Positions 46,141 through 59,536 are shown, counted from the first letter of the stretch. The stretch: 64,000 bases of DNA from Tamarix chinensis (GCA_030549775.1 CM060177.1:65290638-65354637), one strand, 5' to 3'. The notes: generated from the letters alone by a model not told the origin. Translations and numbers: made by a program.

Positions 46141-49109
46141 TGGATAATTATACATTTATACGTAAAGAAAGAATGATGTTACCACTTAATGGCATGAATC
46201 TAAAAGAGGCACCTTCATCTTATATAGAGAAATGACCATCTTAATGGCTTGAAGGCAGAGGAGGAAGAGTCAATCACTAGCAAGAAACTAAAATAAAAAA
46301 GAGTGTCATCTTCAGTTAAGAAACTATCCTTATAGATCAATGTATCCAAACTATACAATTCACAGTTTAGAAATTGTATCTATATAATTTACAATCAAGC
46401 ATATATTACTTAAATGTAAATATGATGAAAGAGTATAGTTTAATAGAATCAAACACATTTTTCTTTATAGTAACTCAAATTCTTGGTAGGTAGGCCAAGC
46501 ATATCAATAAAATAATCTTTGAAATATAACTGAAATTCCTAAACTTAGGACTTCAACCCTCCAGTGCTGGATGAAGAAAATATTTTCCCCCAAACACAAA
46601 TAAAGGTATAGTGATGGATATGATATTAAAATAATTGGGTAGTTCATTGTTCCTGGAGTACTTATAGATGGTTTTATGTCCTTTTAACAATACAATCTTG
46701 CATCTATACCTAGGCATAATTTACACGCTTTGCATCCTCACATATGAATCAAGCTTGTAACTTTGGCATGTTGAAGGGCCAAGGCTACTTAATTATGTAT
46801 AGAAGTCACAAGACCATAATTATGATGAGTATCACTTTGATAAGGCAAACATACCTTATCTACCACAACCATAGAATCAGTGACCAAAACTGGAGAGAAA
46901 TTGAATGCATGTATTTAAGTAACTTAATTATAAGGAATGCAACATATGTTCAAGATAACTCGTAACTCAATAAAACTATTCAATTTAATTAATCCCAATT
47001 CAAGGGCATTAAAAATGTAATTATAAGATATCATAATATGAATTAAATGAAACATTGGTGGTTAGGAGCAATCGTGTCTAGCATTATTTCACTTGGTCAG
47101 AGTTTGGTGCAAAAGATAGTAAAATCAAATACCTAAAGCATTTAAAGAAAGGTCAACAAGAAGTTTGACATTTCAAATCTAAACCAAAATAATAATAAAA
47201 TATATGATATAACAAATTAAAGTTTTAATAACTAGAGTAGGATTGAGAATCGAGAAGAGAGAGACTAGCCATACTTTAAAAATGAACAGTCAAGAGTAGT
47301 TGGTGTGTGTCGGATCAGTAAATGAAGTGGCTGATGCAAGGTGAACGGTAATGGACTGAACTCCTATCATCCTAAGCATGAAAACACAGAAATTATTTGC
47401 TAGTCTCTTTAATCTACCCAAATAAAAAAATTAATTTTCCCTCTTTAGTCTTACAGGTTGATTGGAACAGATGACACACTAGCCAGAATACTTGACATTC
47501 ATGTTATATTTGACCAAATAGGTGTAGGAACACAAATATACTAGTAGGTTGACAACACAAACTAGAAAAGTAACTATATCTTTATGTTTTTCTTTTGCTT
47601 ACAAAGCATGCATGTTATTTCTATTAAAACCTAAATCTCTACTTTTGCTTTTCCTTTCCTAACAAATAAGTACAATAGCAATCATTTTTCGATGATAACC
47701 AAAATCTCTACCTATAAAATATCAAACAAAAATTTAGGATACCCAGTGACATTTATCAATAACGGATGAGAAGTTCATTAATTTATGCCAAAAGTAACAA
47801 ATCTATGATCAAACCCCTATATATTAAAAGAAATTAATTAATAATATTACCCTCGCCATCTAATTACCATCCAAAAAATTAAATAGCCATAGAGTAAATC
47901 AAACATACTGGAGGTATTGTATATTTAATCAGGGCTATGAGAGGATTCCCATTCAACTCACAACCAATTGAGTCAATGGTAGTAGATCAATATATAAAAA
48001 TATAATCAACAAGTCTACAAAGCCAAAGTCGGATGAGAATAAATAGTTACCTCTCAACATATATACCAAATATGATATCAAGATAAGCATATTATTCTTC
48101 ATAACTATCAAGGTAATGACCTACATTGCATTCTTCTCCACAAGGATATGGTTCGAAAACATACTTGATGCATAAATCACAATAAATACAAAAGAGCCAA
48201 CTATTTCATAAGCATAGTAAGATATTAAAATAATGTATTACCATCTGACTCCAGCAACTCATGGGCTCAAATACCTTAGCCTAAAGAAAAAGCTGAAATA
48301 TATCAACAAGGAAAATATAAACACTAATTCAAAGAGACAAGTAAAATTCAATACATTAGCTCTCAAATAAAATTTAATAAGCTAGCCCCCAAATAACTCT
48401 TTATTCCTCTCGCATTACCTCACCCTAAAAAGAATAAACATAAAAAATAAATAAAAAAGGTACTTTGCTCAAAAAGCAATAGCTGAGCTCATTAAAGAGC
48501 AAAATTCCCCAGAATATAAATAATTTGACACAGTAGTAGATGGTGACCAATTGTTACCAAACTCAAGATGAGAGTTCTATGATGATACACATAATCCCAT
48601 TACCATACATTCTTTTCTTCTCAAGAACTCCACATCCCCTTCCTTTCTTTGGTAGAGCAGCATCGGATTCCACCGGAAGCTGGGGAGTCACAAAGGCTAC
48701 CATGGGAAGTTAAAGTCAGCATCAACTAAATTTCTAACCTATTAATTGGAATTTTTAGTGAGTAGAGTTGGTGTAAATGAATGTACTTATGGATTGTGAA
48801 GTAGAAAGGACACCCAAAACACAATTATCATTCTAGTTTATCACTTTCCCACCTATAGCTTCAATTCTAGCCTGTTTATTGGGTATGTCATGCTGAAAAA
48901 TAAAATTGGTGCTCTTGAATACTAATGGACCAAGAAAATAAACTGAAGAAATTATTTTATAGTAAATAACTTACCTTATGGTCAATAGAGAGCGGTACAA
49001 CATATAATAGCTCTAGAACCACCACTATTAACAACATATAATAGCATTTTTATATATTTATTATAGATGCTCGCCTTATAATTAAAATAAAGTAAGATCT
49101 CTAATCTAA
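46141..49109. other. Apparently low-copy non-coding region
   Basis: Within this window the stretch is not repeated elsewhere. I looked on both strands for exons, LTR ends and RNA genes and recognised none. Open frames such as 46744-46965 are short and without motifs. It could be intron or intergenic sequence of the duplicated locus. Confidence 0.5.
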
Positions 49110-51064
49110 TAACACCAAATACAAAAAGATAAATAAATCAAACAAAAACAAAATTAAAACTAATCTCAATGCTTACCCAAAAGTGATAATCTAAGCTTAA
49201 AAAAATTTAGGAATATAAATTTAGATATTGAGAAATGAAAAATCATCAACCAAATTATCCATTCAAAAAATAAGATATGGAGTTTTACGGACCAAATTCA
49301 TATGCTTTTTCTTAATTAAGAAAATGAATAACTAAAATTGAGATTTTTGTAAATAAACTCTCAACACCCCAATGCACTATTTTAGGCCTGTATCAGAATA
49401 TTATGAAAAGAGGTATAACATATTTTACGTGTCAGCCCCTTTCCAATACATACATCCATAGAAAGAGAACAAAACATTGACGTAGAACATAACCAATCAG
49501 CCTAGCCCCACTACCTTCCATTGGGAAACAAATAAAAAAAAATCCCTAAATGCCAGCACAATATTACCCAAAAGTCATAAACCCATATAGAAAATTTCAT
49601 CTCACACTTCCTTCAATAGTACCCCAACAAATTTTTACAAAGAATCAAAGAAATTATCAAGCATGATGAATAAGAAAATTGAGGTATAAAACCAACAACT
49701 ATTGTAGTTGAATCCATCTGAGGTTATGGCATGCAACATATAAAATACTAGGATTTAAATAATTATTTTTATTAATATTCATTTAAAAATGAAGGATGAT
49801 AAAATTCTATATAAATATTCCATACTTAGGAAACATACTAAAATTTCTCAATAACTAGAGGCTTACATATATTAGATATCATATATAACATAACCAATGA
49901 AACACACAATAATAGAAGATAAATGTAGATGAAATAATAAATAGAAATTAAAATAAATAATCAATTATGACCGATGAAATAATAAACAAGTACTTTATTT
50001 TAAAAGAATCTAGTACTCTAAAATCCTATTTATTTTTATATTATTAATTAATTTAAAATGATGTGACTCATTACTTTTTGAGGTAAATATAATACTGCCC
50101 TTAACATAATTAATATCAAATGAAGTTATAATAATAATAAATTACATGAATAAATAGGTCAATATGAATCAAATAGATACAAGCAACAGAGAAAATAAGA
50201 TAGAGGAGCGAGCACAATTATGAGCTAGTTCACTATCATTAACTAATTTCATGTAATATGGCTCATTTGAAGAAACAAAATTGAATAATACAAATATATT
50301 AATTACCATTTTAAATAAAACATTATCAAATAAAATAATAAATAATATGGTTTCTATGAATCAAATAGTGATATAAGGAATAGTGAAATAAATTGAATTG
50401 TAGAGAAAAGATAAAAATAAATGGGGCCAAGGACAACAACTTGAAGAAGAAAATGCATAAAAAACAATGAGTATACGGTTTGAATGATTATAGTTATTAT
50501 TTAGAATAACTTTAGGGTTGTGGTACAAATAAATATCTTGGAACTTAGAGGAATGATTTTTTTTAATAAACATCGACACAATATCCTCACACCAAATCAT
50601 TTTCCATCATAACGTAATATTTTCACTGCCACAATTTCCCCCCTTTCACCTCTTGATTTTGGTTTTTCTTTCTTTTCTTTTCTTTTTCTTTTTCTCCCTT
50701 CACCTTACTTCCTTTCACCCCTTGATATTGAATTTATTTTTTTTCCTTTCTTTCTCCTCCTTTCATTTTCTGATATTTGATTTTGTAATGATTTTCACAC
50801 CTTTCTTTCTCCTTTTCTCAAGCACAACAACTGCCATATTTGCCAATTGTTTTCCATAAAATTTCCTTCCATAGATCCACTTTATGATGATAAATAAATA
50901 ATTCTCCACTAGTCCATATGGTGTAGGGATCATGATAGGGATTAGGTTAATGAATGAAAAAAAAAGCTTATAGGGCTCAAATTAGTTGACAAAGGAAATA
51001 ATGACATTAATATAAAATGAAAGATTCCTCTATCATCTTTATGACCATGCTATATGTCTATGTG
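49110..51064. repeat. Family C copy 4, internally deleted
   Basis: M1 (49110-49750), the GATTTAAATAATT stretch (49755), M2 (49920-50330) and the beginning of M3 follow in order. Near 50515 the sequence jumps to the end of M4 (TAGGGTTGTGGTACAAATAAA, matching 14638) and goes on through the pyrimidine-rich M5. It ends near ATGTCTATGTG at about 51064. Confidence 0.8.
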
Positions 51065-51205
51065 GCTAAGGTTCTCTTGTGTGTGAGATAATATCTTCTC
51101 CTTAGAAATTGCCAGTATTTCCCATCTACAAACCCTTTAAATTTTTACTTGAAGAAACATTCAAAGTTTAGCCCTTGCTTGTATGAATATTAGTTTAAGA
51201 TTCAC
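51065..51205 (+). mobile_element. Fragment of a family B LTR
   Basis: About 140 bp matching 33285-33430 of B1 (AAGGTTCTCTTGTG, ATAATATCTTCTCCTTAGAAATT, TGAATATTAGTTTAAGATTCAC). It is cut by L4 at 51206. Confidence 0.8.
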
Positions 51206-54200
51206 TGTAATACCCCAAAAATCTAAAACCTAGAACTTAATAAATAACCCTCATTTGGGGTAATTTAAGTTTTAAGTTTATTTAAATTAATTATTTTGTG
51301 GATTTTTGAGCATATAAAAATAGATATGAACATTTAATAAATTAAAATAAATATTTTATTATTTTATCATACTCATTTTATTTAAATAATTTTTCAAACA
51401 ATTATTTTACAAAAATTAACCTTTTTAAACCAATATGTTAAATTATAATAATTTACATTATTAAATTAATTTATCTATCAAAAATATTAAATGCCATTAT
51501 TTCAAAAATTATTTTATATTATTTTTTCCCTTTTGCCTTTTTTTCTTTCTCCTTTTCTTCTTTTTCCTATTTAGGCCGCTCGGCTTGTTCTCCTTTCCCC
51601 CTCACCTTGTGTTGGGTTGTTGGCCCATCCCTTCTCTCTTTTTCTCCCATGCGACTATCCAACCCGTCTCTCCCTCCCTTTTCTTTTTATTTTCCTTTTC
51701 ATTTCCTCCGCTAACTGAGCTAGCCCAGTCCTTTTTCTCTCCCCCTCCCTCGCACACAAGGCTGGCTGAGTCCCTTCTTTCCTTTCCTCACCTGACCAGC
51801 CCACAACCCCTCCTCTCTTCTTCTTCCCTTCTTCTTCCTTCTTCAACCACCCGCCATGGCTGGCCTACTACAGCCACCTGCCACCACCTGCCTCCCCCTA
51901 TAGCCCTGCTCTTTCTCCTTCTTTCTCCCTAGTCCTTTTCCCTTCCATTTTGAGCCAAACATAGCCTCCCTCGCATGGCCTTCTCTTTCTTTTTCTTCCT
52001 TTCCCTCTCCTTACCACCCTACACCCGTCAACCTACACACCTCCCCCTACCACTACCACTGCCTAGTTGGCACCTGCCTCCTCTCCTCTCCCTTTTCTTT
52101 TCTTCTTCTCTCCTACTTATTCTCCTCTTACCTCGAGCTTCCTCACCTCCCTACCAAGACTTCTTTCTCCTTCCTTCCCCTGTTCTCCCCTTTCCTATTT
52201 TGGCTCCGCCACCCTCAACCGCCGATGCCACTCCCAAACATCCACCCGCACCACCTCCCTAACACCCCACCTACCTCCTTGCACCACCCTACCCTCCTTC
52301 TTCTTATCTTTCTTTCCCCCTTCTCGGCCTCCACCCTACACCACCACCATCCACCACCGTTCTGCCTCTTATGTCACCACCACGGCCACCAATCTACTCC
52401 CTTGAACCTCCCCCACCACCGCTTTGCCTCTTTAGCCGAAACCCATCCCTGTAGGTCCTCCCTTCCCCTCTAATTTTCCCTTCCTTCTCCTCCTCCAAGC
52501 TTGTAACCATTTTTTGCAGCCCTACAGCCACCACCTCCGCCACCCTAGGCCACCAATCATCCACTCTTGACCACCCCCTACACCCAGCCACTACCCTAAC
52601 TCCCCTCCAAAAGTCCCCTACTTAACTCCCAAGACTCCATCCGAACCAACACTTCCCTTATTCCCACTTCTCCCTCTTCAATTCTGCATGTAGCTCACAT
52701 TGCTCATGCAACGTGAGTTTTGCATTCATTTCAATCTTATTTGGATTAATTTTTGAGGTATAATAATGGTTAATAATAGTATATATTTAATTAAGTTTTG
52801 ATAAAGGCTTATTCTTTTGATTTTTCTACTTCTAATATGATAAATATTGATATTATTCTTCGGTATTGATTTTTCTAATCAAAGCTTAAGCCTTTAATCG
52901 GGGTACCGGTAAGGTTTGATTATTGTGGAAAATAAGGTAATTGTTATATCCTACTAAAACTTACGGATATACATTTGCTAGCACATTAGGATTTTTAATA
53001 TGTTTATATGCATGATATATATTGTTAAGTATAATGTATTTAGTGACATATGTTGGTTGATGAAAAGAAAGGCATGATAATTTATGTGCCATATGTAGAA
53101 ATAATGCTTAAGGGAAGGAGCCTTATTATTAATGATTGTGTTAAATGCACATGTATGGCATGATATGCCTAATGTAGCCATTTGTTGCATAGATAATATT
53201 AATGTAAGCCCTAGGGGCATTTTGGTAAATTCTTGTGTATGAAAGCATAGCCTAAATGAGTATGGGTGATAGGTGTTAATGTGCACTAAAGTTAAATAAT
53301 AATAGTTGATTGAGTTGGATGATGTGTATACCATTATTTTATATAGTGAGGGTATTTTGGTAAAAGTGGTATAATAAAGGAAAAATGGTAAATTATAAGA
53401 GTAAAGGGGGTAAAATGATAAATGGATAAGTAAGGAGGGCATTTTAGTGAGTTTTCATGGAAAGGGGGGATAACATAGTAATTTAATAAAGAAGAAGGGC
53501 ATTTTGGTGATTTGGTATAAAGGAAAGGGTAATATGGTAATTTTGTAAAGGAAAGGATATTTTGGTAATTTGGTATAGAGGAAGAGTATTTTGTTAATTA
53601 TGTAAAGTAAAAAGGTAAAACAGTAATTTAGTATGAAGGAAGGGCATTTTGGTAATTTCTTATAAAGGAAGAGTATTTTGTTAATTATGTAAGGTAAAAT
53701 GGAAATTTAGTATAGAGGAAGGGTATTTTGGTAATGATGTAAGGTAAAAGGGTAAAATGGTAATTTGGTATAGAGGAAGGGTATTTTGGTAATTATGTAA
53801 AGTAAGGGGGTAAAATGGTAATGTGATCAATGAAAATGGGTAACTTAGCAAATTTTAAATAAGTGAGGGAGGCAAATTGAAAATTTAACCAACCAAAAGG
53901 GAAATTTAGTAATTTTTAATAATTAAGAAGGGTAAAGTGGTAAATTAACCAGTCAAAAGGGAAATTTGGTAATCATAATAAGTGAGAAAGGAAATTTGGT
54001 AATTTAGCCAATCAAAAGGGAAATTTGATAATTTAATAAGTATGGAGGATAATTTGGTAATCTAATACATGCAAGGGATAATTTGGTAATTATGCAAACA
54101 TGAAGGGTAATATGGTAAATTGGAAAATGAAGAGGGTTAACTTGGTAATTTGCAGATAAGGGGTATTTTAGTAATTTTATAAAGATGATAGGGGTAATTC

Positions 54201-54535
54201 GGTAACTTGTGTTTAACAGGTCAATGGATTAAATGAGTTTCATAATCAAACATAAGTAATAGTGAATAATAAGGTAAGAGTATTTGGTAAGTTAGTGAGT
54301 CTCATAAGAGTAGGGCATAACTTAGGGTTGGATGGATAATTAAGGGTTTGATGTAGTGTTTATCTCATAATTATGTAAGAGGTGCTTGGTTTGTAAGTAT
54401 GCATAGAAATATGTGTTGCATATGTTGAAGTATGTGTTAAGGCTTGGAGTATGCCATGATCCTTAATATGGAATGCTTGATCCTATGACAGTATATATTT
54501 GTGTCTCTAGATTTGTGATCTTTTTTGATGCGTGT
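51206..54535 (+). mobile_element. Giant LTR L4, left part
   Basis: It starts TGTAATACCCCAAAAATC. Modules as in L2: AT-rich to 51530, pyrimidine tract 51530-52690, a GGTACCGGTAAGGTTTGATT donor-like site near 52900, and the GGTAATTT array 53340-54205. It is interrupted at 54535 by element E and resumes at 60497. Without E the LTR is about 4.5 kb. Confidence 0.85.
53340..54205 (+). repeat. GGTAATTT array of L4
   Basis: Units such as GGAAGGGTATTTTGGTAATTATGTAAAGTAAAAGGGTAAAATGGTAATTTGGTATAGA repeat with divergence. The middle part has a fairly regular longer period. Confidence 0.9.
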
Positions 54536-55269
54536 ACGCTTAGAATCTCAGGCTTAGGTGCAAGATAAATGATGGTCTAGGGTTAGGAAAGGTGGAAGGC
54601 AGTTTAGGGTTGATGGAAAGATAGAAGGGCGGTGAAAAGGATTTGGATGGACGAATGGAGTGACGGTTTGGAGTAGGGTTTTTGGTGGAAAAAAATTGAG
54701 GTGGCGAAGTAAAAAAAATAGAAGGATAGATTAATCTTTAGGCCACACAGAAATAAAGATTAAAGTTTTTCAAAACAAATCGTTCACACAGATTGGACTT
54801 GTTACGAGATGAATCCACATAGAATTCGGGTTTAAGTAAGCTTAAGGTTTTTCTTCTCATTCAAATTGTGTTCTTTCTCTCGGTTTCTATGGCTTTAAAT
54901 AGATAAAAGTTGTCGAACCTCCCTTCAAAGATTACAATAATCTTGCCACTAATCTTTCCTAGAAACATTGAATTCTCTAATACTAGCTAGAAGATATTAA
55001 ATGATCTAGCTTCTAACAACCTTATTTGACTTGAAATAAAAATAATAATAAATGACTTAAGACTAGCTAGAAGATATTAAATGATCTAGCTACTAACAAC
55101 TTTATTTGACTCGAAATAAAAATAAAAATAAATCACTTTATAATAAACTTTACGCTAACTAAAGAATGTTACATGCAGCCCATGCATGCACCTCCATGTT
55201 CATGCATCTGCATGGAGTAGCGTAACCATCTTAGTCGGTGCCATGTCATGCGACTCTACTCCCACATCA
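54536..55269 (-). repeat. 3' LTR of E
   Basis: 734 bp. It carries two units of the 81-bp repeat (54975-55140); the other LTR has four, which accounts for almost all of the 170-bp length difference. Base differences between the two LTRs amount to a few percent by eye. Confidence 0.93.
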
Positions 55270-56535
55270 TTCTCCCCGGGTTGGTTTGAATTTTCCCTCA
55301 AATTTGCGTTGTCATGATAGGGACTGATGTCTTTAACGTTGAACATCCTTGACATTCCCCCGTAGGAATCAGGTAGCTCTAGCTCGTAGGCACTCTCTCC
55401 AAATCTCCGAAGGATCTTAAAGGGGCCATCTGCTCGAGGCATGAGCTTGTTCTTCCTTAAGTTGGGAAATCATTCCTTCCATAGGTATAACCATACGCGG
55501 TCTCCTGGTTGGAAATCTAGCTGTGTTCGGTGCTTATTTGCCTTTGCCTTATATTTCTCGTTGGACTTGACCTGCTGATGTAGTTTCTGAAAGAACTCCA
55601 CCCTCTCTTTAGCATCATAGCTCCTCACTTCCCCCTTCTTTAATTCTACCAGATCGATAGGTATATACTGATTAATACCATATACGACCTCAAAAGGACT
55701 AATGCTTGTGGTAGTAGAAGGACTCTAATTGTAGGCAAACTCAGCATGTGCAAGCTTAACATCCCAGTCTTTTGTGCGTTTACTGACCAGCCTCTTAGTA
55801 ATGTTCCCAACGTTTGTTTCATTGCTTCTATCTATCCACCGGTCTAGGGATGGTGTGAAGTACTGAATAGAAACTTTGTGCCTAGCATGTGCCTCAAAGT
55901 CTTCCAAAAGTAGCTAAGGAACTTTATGTCCCTATCCAAGACTATAGTCTTCAGAACCCTATGCAATTTCACGACCTCCTGGAAGTACAAATCCGCAACA
56001 TGGGTTGCATCATCGGTTTTATGACGCAGGATAAAATGTGCCATCTTTGAGAACCGATCCACGACTACCATGATAAAATATTTTCCGCGCTTGGTTCTGG
56101 GCAACCCTAGTATGAAATCCATACTAACTCCTTCCCATGGTTGAGTGGGCACTGGTAGCAGTAAGTATACTCCCTTATGGTAGAAGCTTTTACTCTTCTG
56201 ACACATGGAACACCTTGTGACCATAGCTATAACTCCCTTTTCATCCTTGGCCAATAGAAGTGTTCCCATAGTAGTTCTAAAGTCTTGTTGACTCCAAAAT
56301 GCCCAGCTATTCCGCTTCCATGTACCTATTTGATGAGAAATTCTCGAACTGAGGTTTTAGGGACACACAATTTATTGTTCTTGAATAAGAACCCATCTTG
56401 AAGAGAGTAGGCCCCGTGGCGTCCCTGTTTCTTGCAATCCCTGAATATCATGGAGAAATCCTCATCTGTTGAGTACTGTCCCTTGAGCATGTCGAACCCC
56501 AGTAGCTTTGCTTCCATCACGGTAAGTGTCATACT
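55200..56535 (-). pseudogene. Integrase region of E
   Basis: The reading starts with the zinc-binding N-terminal region ([20 protein letters not shown], then a degraded CxxC with SMCQKSKSF). The core frame is at 56269-55844: [20 protein letters not shown] with the first catalytic Asp and [10 protein letters not shown] with the second. After a frameshift comes DWDVKLAHAEFAYN (55907-55725). The last piece (55442-55200) reads MPRADGPFKILRRFGESAYELEL, FNVKDISPY and QPGENDVGVESHDM before its stop. That stop lies 70 bp inside the 3' LTR, so about 22 C-terminal residues are LTR-encoded. Integrase inserts element DNA into the genome; in the CRM clade this tail is linked to centromere targeting. Frameshifts and stops make it inactive. 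Confidence 0.9.
55270..55280 (-). other. Polypurine tract of E
   Basis: Minus strand CCCGGGGAGAA directly before the 3' LTR TGATG. It is in frame with the integrase tail and encodes the PGEN stretch. Confidence 0.6.
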
Positions 56536-56538
56536 TCT

Positions 56539-56886
56539 TCAAGATAGGGCATCTGCTACCACATTCTCCTTTCCATCCACATGCCGTGTAGAGAAGACAA
56601 AGGTCTGCAATAAGCTGATCCACTTGGCGTGCCTCGGACTTACCTTATTCTGACCATGTAAATACTTCAAACTCTCATGATTAGAGTGAAGTACAAAATT
56701 TTTTGGCCTCAAATAGTGGCTCCACGTCTCTAAACTCCACACGATAGCATAAAAATCCTTATCATACGTCGAGTAGTTGAGTTTGGCACCATTCCACTTC
56801 TCGCTAAAGAATGCTACTGGCCTCCTCTCCTGAGACAGCACTCCTCCAATACCCACATAGCTTGCATCACAAGTCATTTCAAACAA
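56539..56886 (-). pseudogene. RNase H domain of E
   Basis: The open frame reads MTCDASYVGIGGVLSQ, ERRPVAFFSEKW, LNYSTYDKDFYAIVWSL, HYLRPKNFVLHSNHESLKYL and GKENVVADALS. The first Asp (CDAS) is kept. The usual Glu in DKEFYAI is Asp here and the Asp of HSDHESL is Asn, so two of the catalytic carboxylates are altered. RNase H degrades the RNA of the RNA-DNA hybrid during reverse transcription. Confidence 0.85.
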
Positions 56887-56899
56887 CTTGTCAAATCAC

Positions 56900-57900
56900 G
56901 GTAGAGTCAATATAGGTGCGTTGGAGAGTCTTTCCTTCAACTCTTCAAATGCTTTCGTTGCTCTATCATCCTAGTGAAATTATCCTTTCATCGTTAGTTG
57001 TGTCATTGGTACCACAATCGTGGAGAAATCCTTGATGAATCTTCAGTAAAAAGAAGCCAACCCATGAAAACTCTGAACTTCGTGCACATTGGTAGGGATT
57101 GACCAGGTCTGGATAGATTCTACCTTGGATGGATCCACTCAGATGTCGTCTCTGCTCACTATGTAGCTAAGAAATACTACACTCTGCATCATGAAATCAC
57201 ACTTCTCCATCTTGCTATAGAGCTTCACCTCTCTAAGCTTATCAAACTGCCACCTCAGATGTTGTTGATGTTTGAAATCCGTCTTGCTATATACCAGGAT
57301 GTCATCTAGGTACACAACAACAAATACCCCAAGAAAAGGTCATAGTACTTCTTTCATCAACCGCATGAAATAACTTGGTATGTTGCATAACCCAAAGGGC
57401 ATTACCAACCACTCATATAACCCATACTTGGTTTTAAAAGTGGTCTTCCATTCGTCTCCTTCCCAGATCCTCATCTGATGATAACCACTTCTAAGATCAA
57501 GCTTTGAGAATACCCTAACTCCATGCAACTCATCTAGCATGTCATCCAACCTCGACATTAGAAATCTGTACTTGATCGTGATGTTGTTGACTGCTCTAGA
57601 GTCGATACACATCCTCCACGTGCCATCTTTCTTAGTCACCAATAATCCTGGGACCCCGCATGAGTCCATGCTCTCGTATGAAACCCTAATCTAGCAATTC
57701 CTGTACATGTCTTTGTAACTCCTTAGCTTCTTCCGGGTTGCATCTGTAAGTTGGTCTGTTTAACAGTGGAACTCCTGGCATGAGGTCTATAGCATGCTCA
57801 ATTCCTCTCAAAGGAGGTAACCCTGCTGGCAGCTCATCTAGGAACACATCTGCATATTCTTTCAATGCCTGCTGCAGCTTAGGATCACTATTGACAACCT
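56900..57900 (-). pseudogene. Reverse transcriptase domain of E
   Basis: The N-terminal part reads QALKEYADVFLDELPAGLPP, AIDLMPGVPLLNRPTYRCNP and [14 protein letters not shown], then a stop. The palm continues in the frame at 57669-57340: [67 protein letters not shown] and FMRLMKEVL. The catalytic YLDD box (FVVVYLDDILVYSK) is intact near 57305-57325 but lies beyond a frame change. Connection-domain pieces reach about 56900 with more stops. It is a typical gypsy reverse transcriptase, inactivated. Confidence 0.92.
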
Positions 57901-57907
57901 CCTTTTT

Positions 57908-58345
57908 CTAGAATTCCTTTGCTACTAGGGTGTAGCACATCTCTTCTCCCTTAAGAGACTCCAACATCTCATGCTCCTTTAGAATCAGTAATTGCTTACT
58001 CGAGTTCTCTTCTTTCTCCTTGACTGAACTCTCTTCATCCTCGTTCAATTTCAGCTTATACTTCTTCTGATCCTTACATACGATGTATTCATTGAGGACC
58101 CCATCGTGTGCAACCTTCCTATCATACTGCCATGGCCTCCCCAGCAAAATATGGCAGCATCCATAGGCAGAATATCGCATAAAATAGTATCTACGTAATT
58201 TCAAATTTTGAATGAGATAAGGGATTGGTTTGTTACCCTTATGCCTTTGTCTTGGTTGAGCCATTGAAATGCATATGGCCTGGGATGACTCGTTGTCTCC
58301 AATCCAAGTTTGTTGACCATCCTCTCGCCGGTAACATTGGTGCAC
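57908..58345 (-). pseudogene. Protease C-terminus and linker of E
   Basis: In this frame CHILLGRPWQYDRKVAHDGV is the conserved stretch that follows the protease in this gypsy group, then a lysine- and glutamate-rich linker (DEESSVKEKEENSSKQL) and MCYTLVAKEF. The first 50 residues of the frame are out of register with the family, so a frameshift separates it from the upstream protease frame. Confidence 0.75.
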
Positions 58346-58725
58346 GAGCTGCTATCAATGATGATCTCGTATACTCTCTCTCCCACTCGGCATTTGGCCT
58401 TGAAAAGTCTTTCTTGCTGAGTAGGTAGAGGTCGGGGTTTCACTTGGAGGACTCGTCGTTGCACATAACAATCCATGGTTCCTTCTTCCAAGGCGTCTTC
58501 TAGCTCATTAGTATCATCTTCCTCATGGTCTCCGTCTTCCTCACATGTTTCCATGTTGGCGATATCCTTTAGGGACAATACCCGTTGGTTTGAGCAATCC
58601 CGATCAAAGTGACCATATCCCCGGCACTTGAAGCACTGCCTGCGTACCATATCCTCTACTTTCTCCTTGCCCTTTTCTTCCTGGGTGAACCTTCTAACAG
58701 TATCCATGTTGGTGGGTTGCACCAC
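58201..58725 (-). pseudogene. Nucleocapsid zinc knuckle and protease of E
   Basis: A frame of 174 codons. CFKCRGYGHFDRDC is an intact CX2CX4HX4C zinc knuckle at about residues 35-48. After an acidic stretch (EEDGDHEEDDTNELED) the protease begins: AKCRVGERVYEIIIDSSSCTNVTGERMVNKLGL. The active site normally reads DGGS or DSGS; here it is DSSS, so the glycine after the catalytic Asp is lost. Upstream it is continuous with the gag remnant. Confidence 0.88.
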
Positions 58726-59536
58726 TGGTGGCTTGGATCCCCCTTTAAAGCTCGAGTCGTATGGAATACTAATGGACTTAGTTGGAACCTTACCCCGCTA
58801 CAACTATTTTTCGAACTTGATGGCTAGTTTAGCTAAATCTTCGAAAACTTCGTATGGGTACACTTCTACCTTCTCTTGGAGATTCATATTCAAACCTCCT
58901 ATGAACCGAGCACATCGCTGCTCTTCTCATTCTTGCACGTCACATACAAGCGTTAGCCTCAACTCCAAGTAGGTCCTGCCTAAGAGTGGTCATCTTGATG
59001 AAGTTCTCTTGCTCTTATTCTCTCGGAATGAACTTCTTCCTTAGATGCTTCTTCAATTTTTCCCACAATCAGATTCTCGTTTTCCCTCTTTCTCTTCTCC
59101 GTTTCAGATTGTCATACCATACCCTAGCAAATTTCTTCAACTTCAAGATTTCTATACGACATTTCTTCTTGTCATCGATCTCCTTACACTCAAAGATCAA
59201 CTCCACATTTTGCAACCATTCAAGGAACAACTTTGGGTCGAGATTACCCTCAAATTAGGGTAAGTCGAAACAGATCCCCTTCTCTAAGCCGTCATATGTC
59301 CTCCTAGAGGACTCATGTGCCCTTCCATAGTCTCCTACGCTTTCTTCTTCCTCTTCCAACCGATGTGTTGTTCTCCTCATATACTCTACTTCGATTGGCT
59401 ATCTTTTGTAGGGTTGTTCCACATCTGACCCTTGTGCTTAGGAAGCTTCAATTCTTCCCATATGGATCTTGACATCCTTAAGATCTTCCGCAAGGGCTTT
59501 GAGAATATCTCTCAATTCTTCTTCTTGACATGTCAT
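58726..59536 (-). pseudogene. Gag capsid region of E
   Basis: An ATG at 59536 (MTCQEEELREILKALAEDLK) lies about 40 bp after the primer site and fits the expected gag start. Further on come FEGNLDPKLFLEWLQNVELI, FECKEIDDKKKCRIEILKL and FARVWYDNLKRRRERG, the capsid motifs of gypsy gag, then CARFIGGLNMNLQEKVEVYP and VFEDLAKLAIKFEK. At least five stops and one frameshift are present. Confidence 0.85.

Noticed and set aside
46141..49109. Further glutamate decarboxylase exons upstream of the pseudogene
   Set aside because: I searched the minus strand for the N-terminal motifs of the family and found no convincing match.
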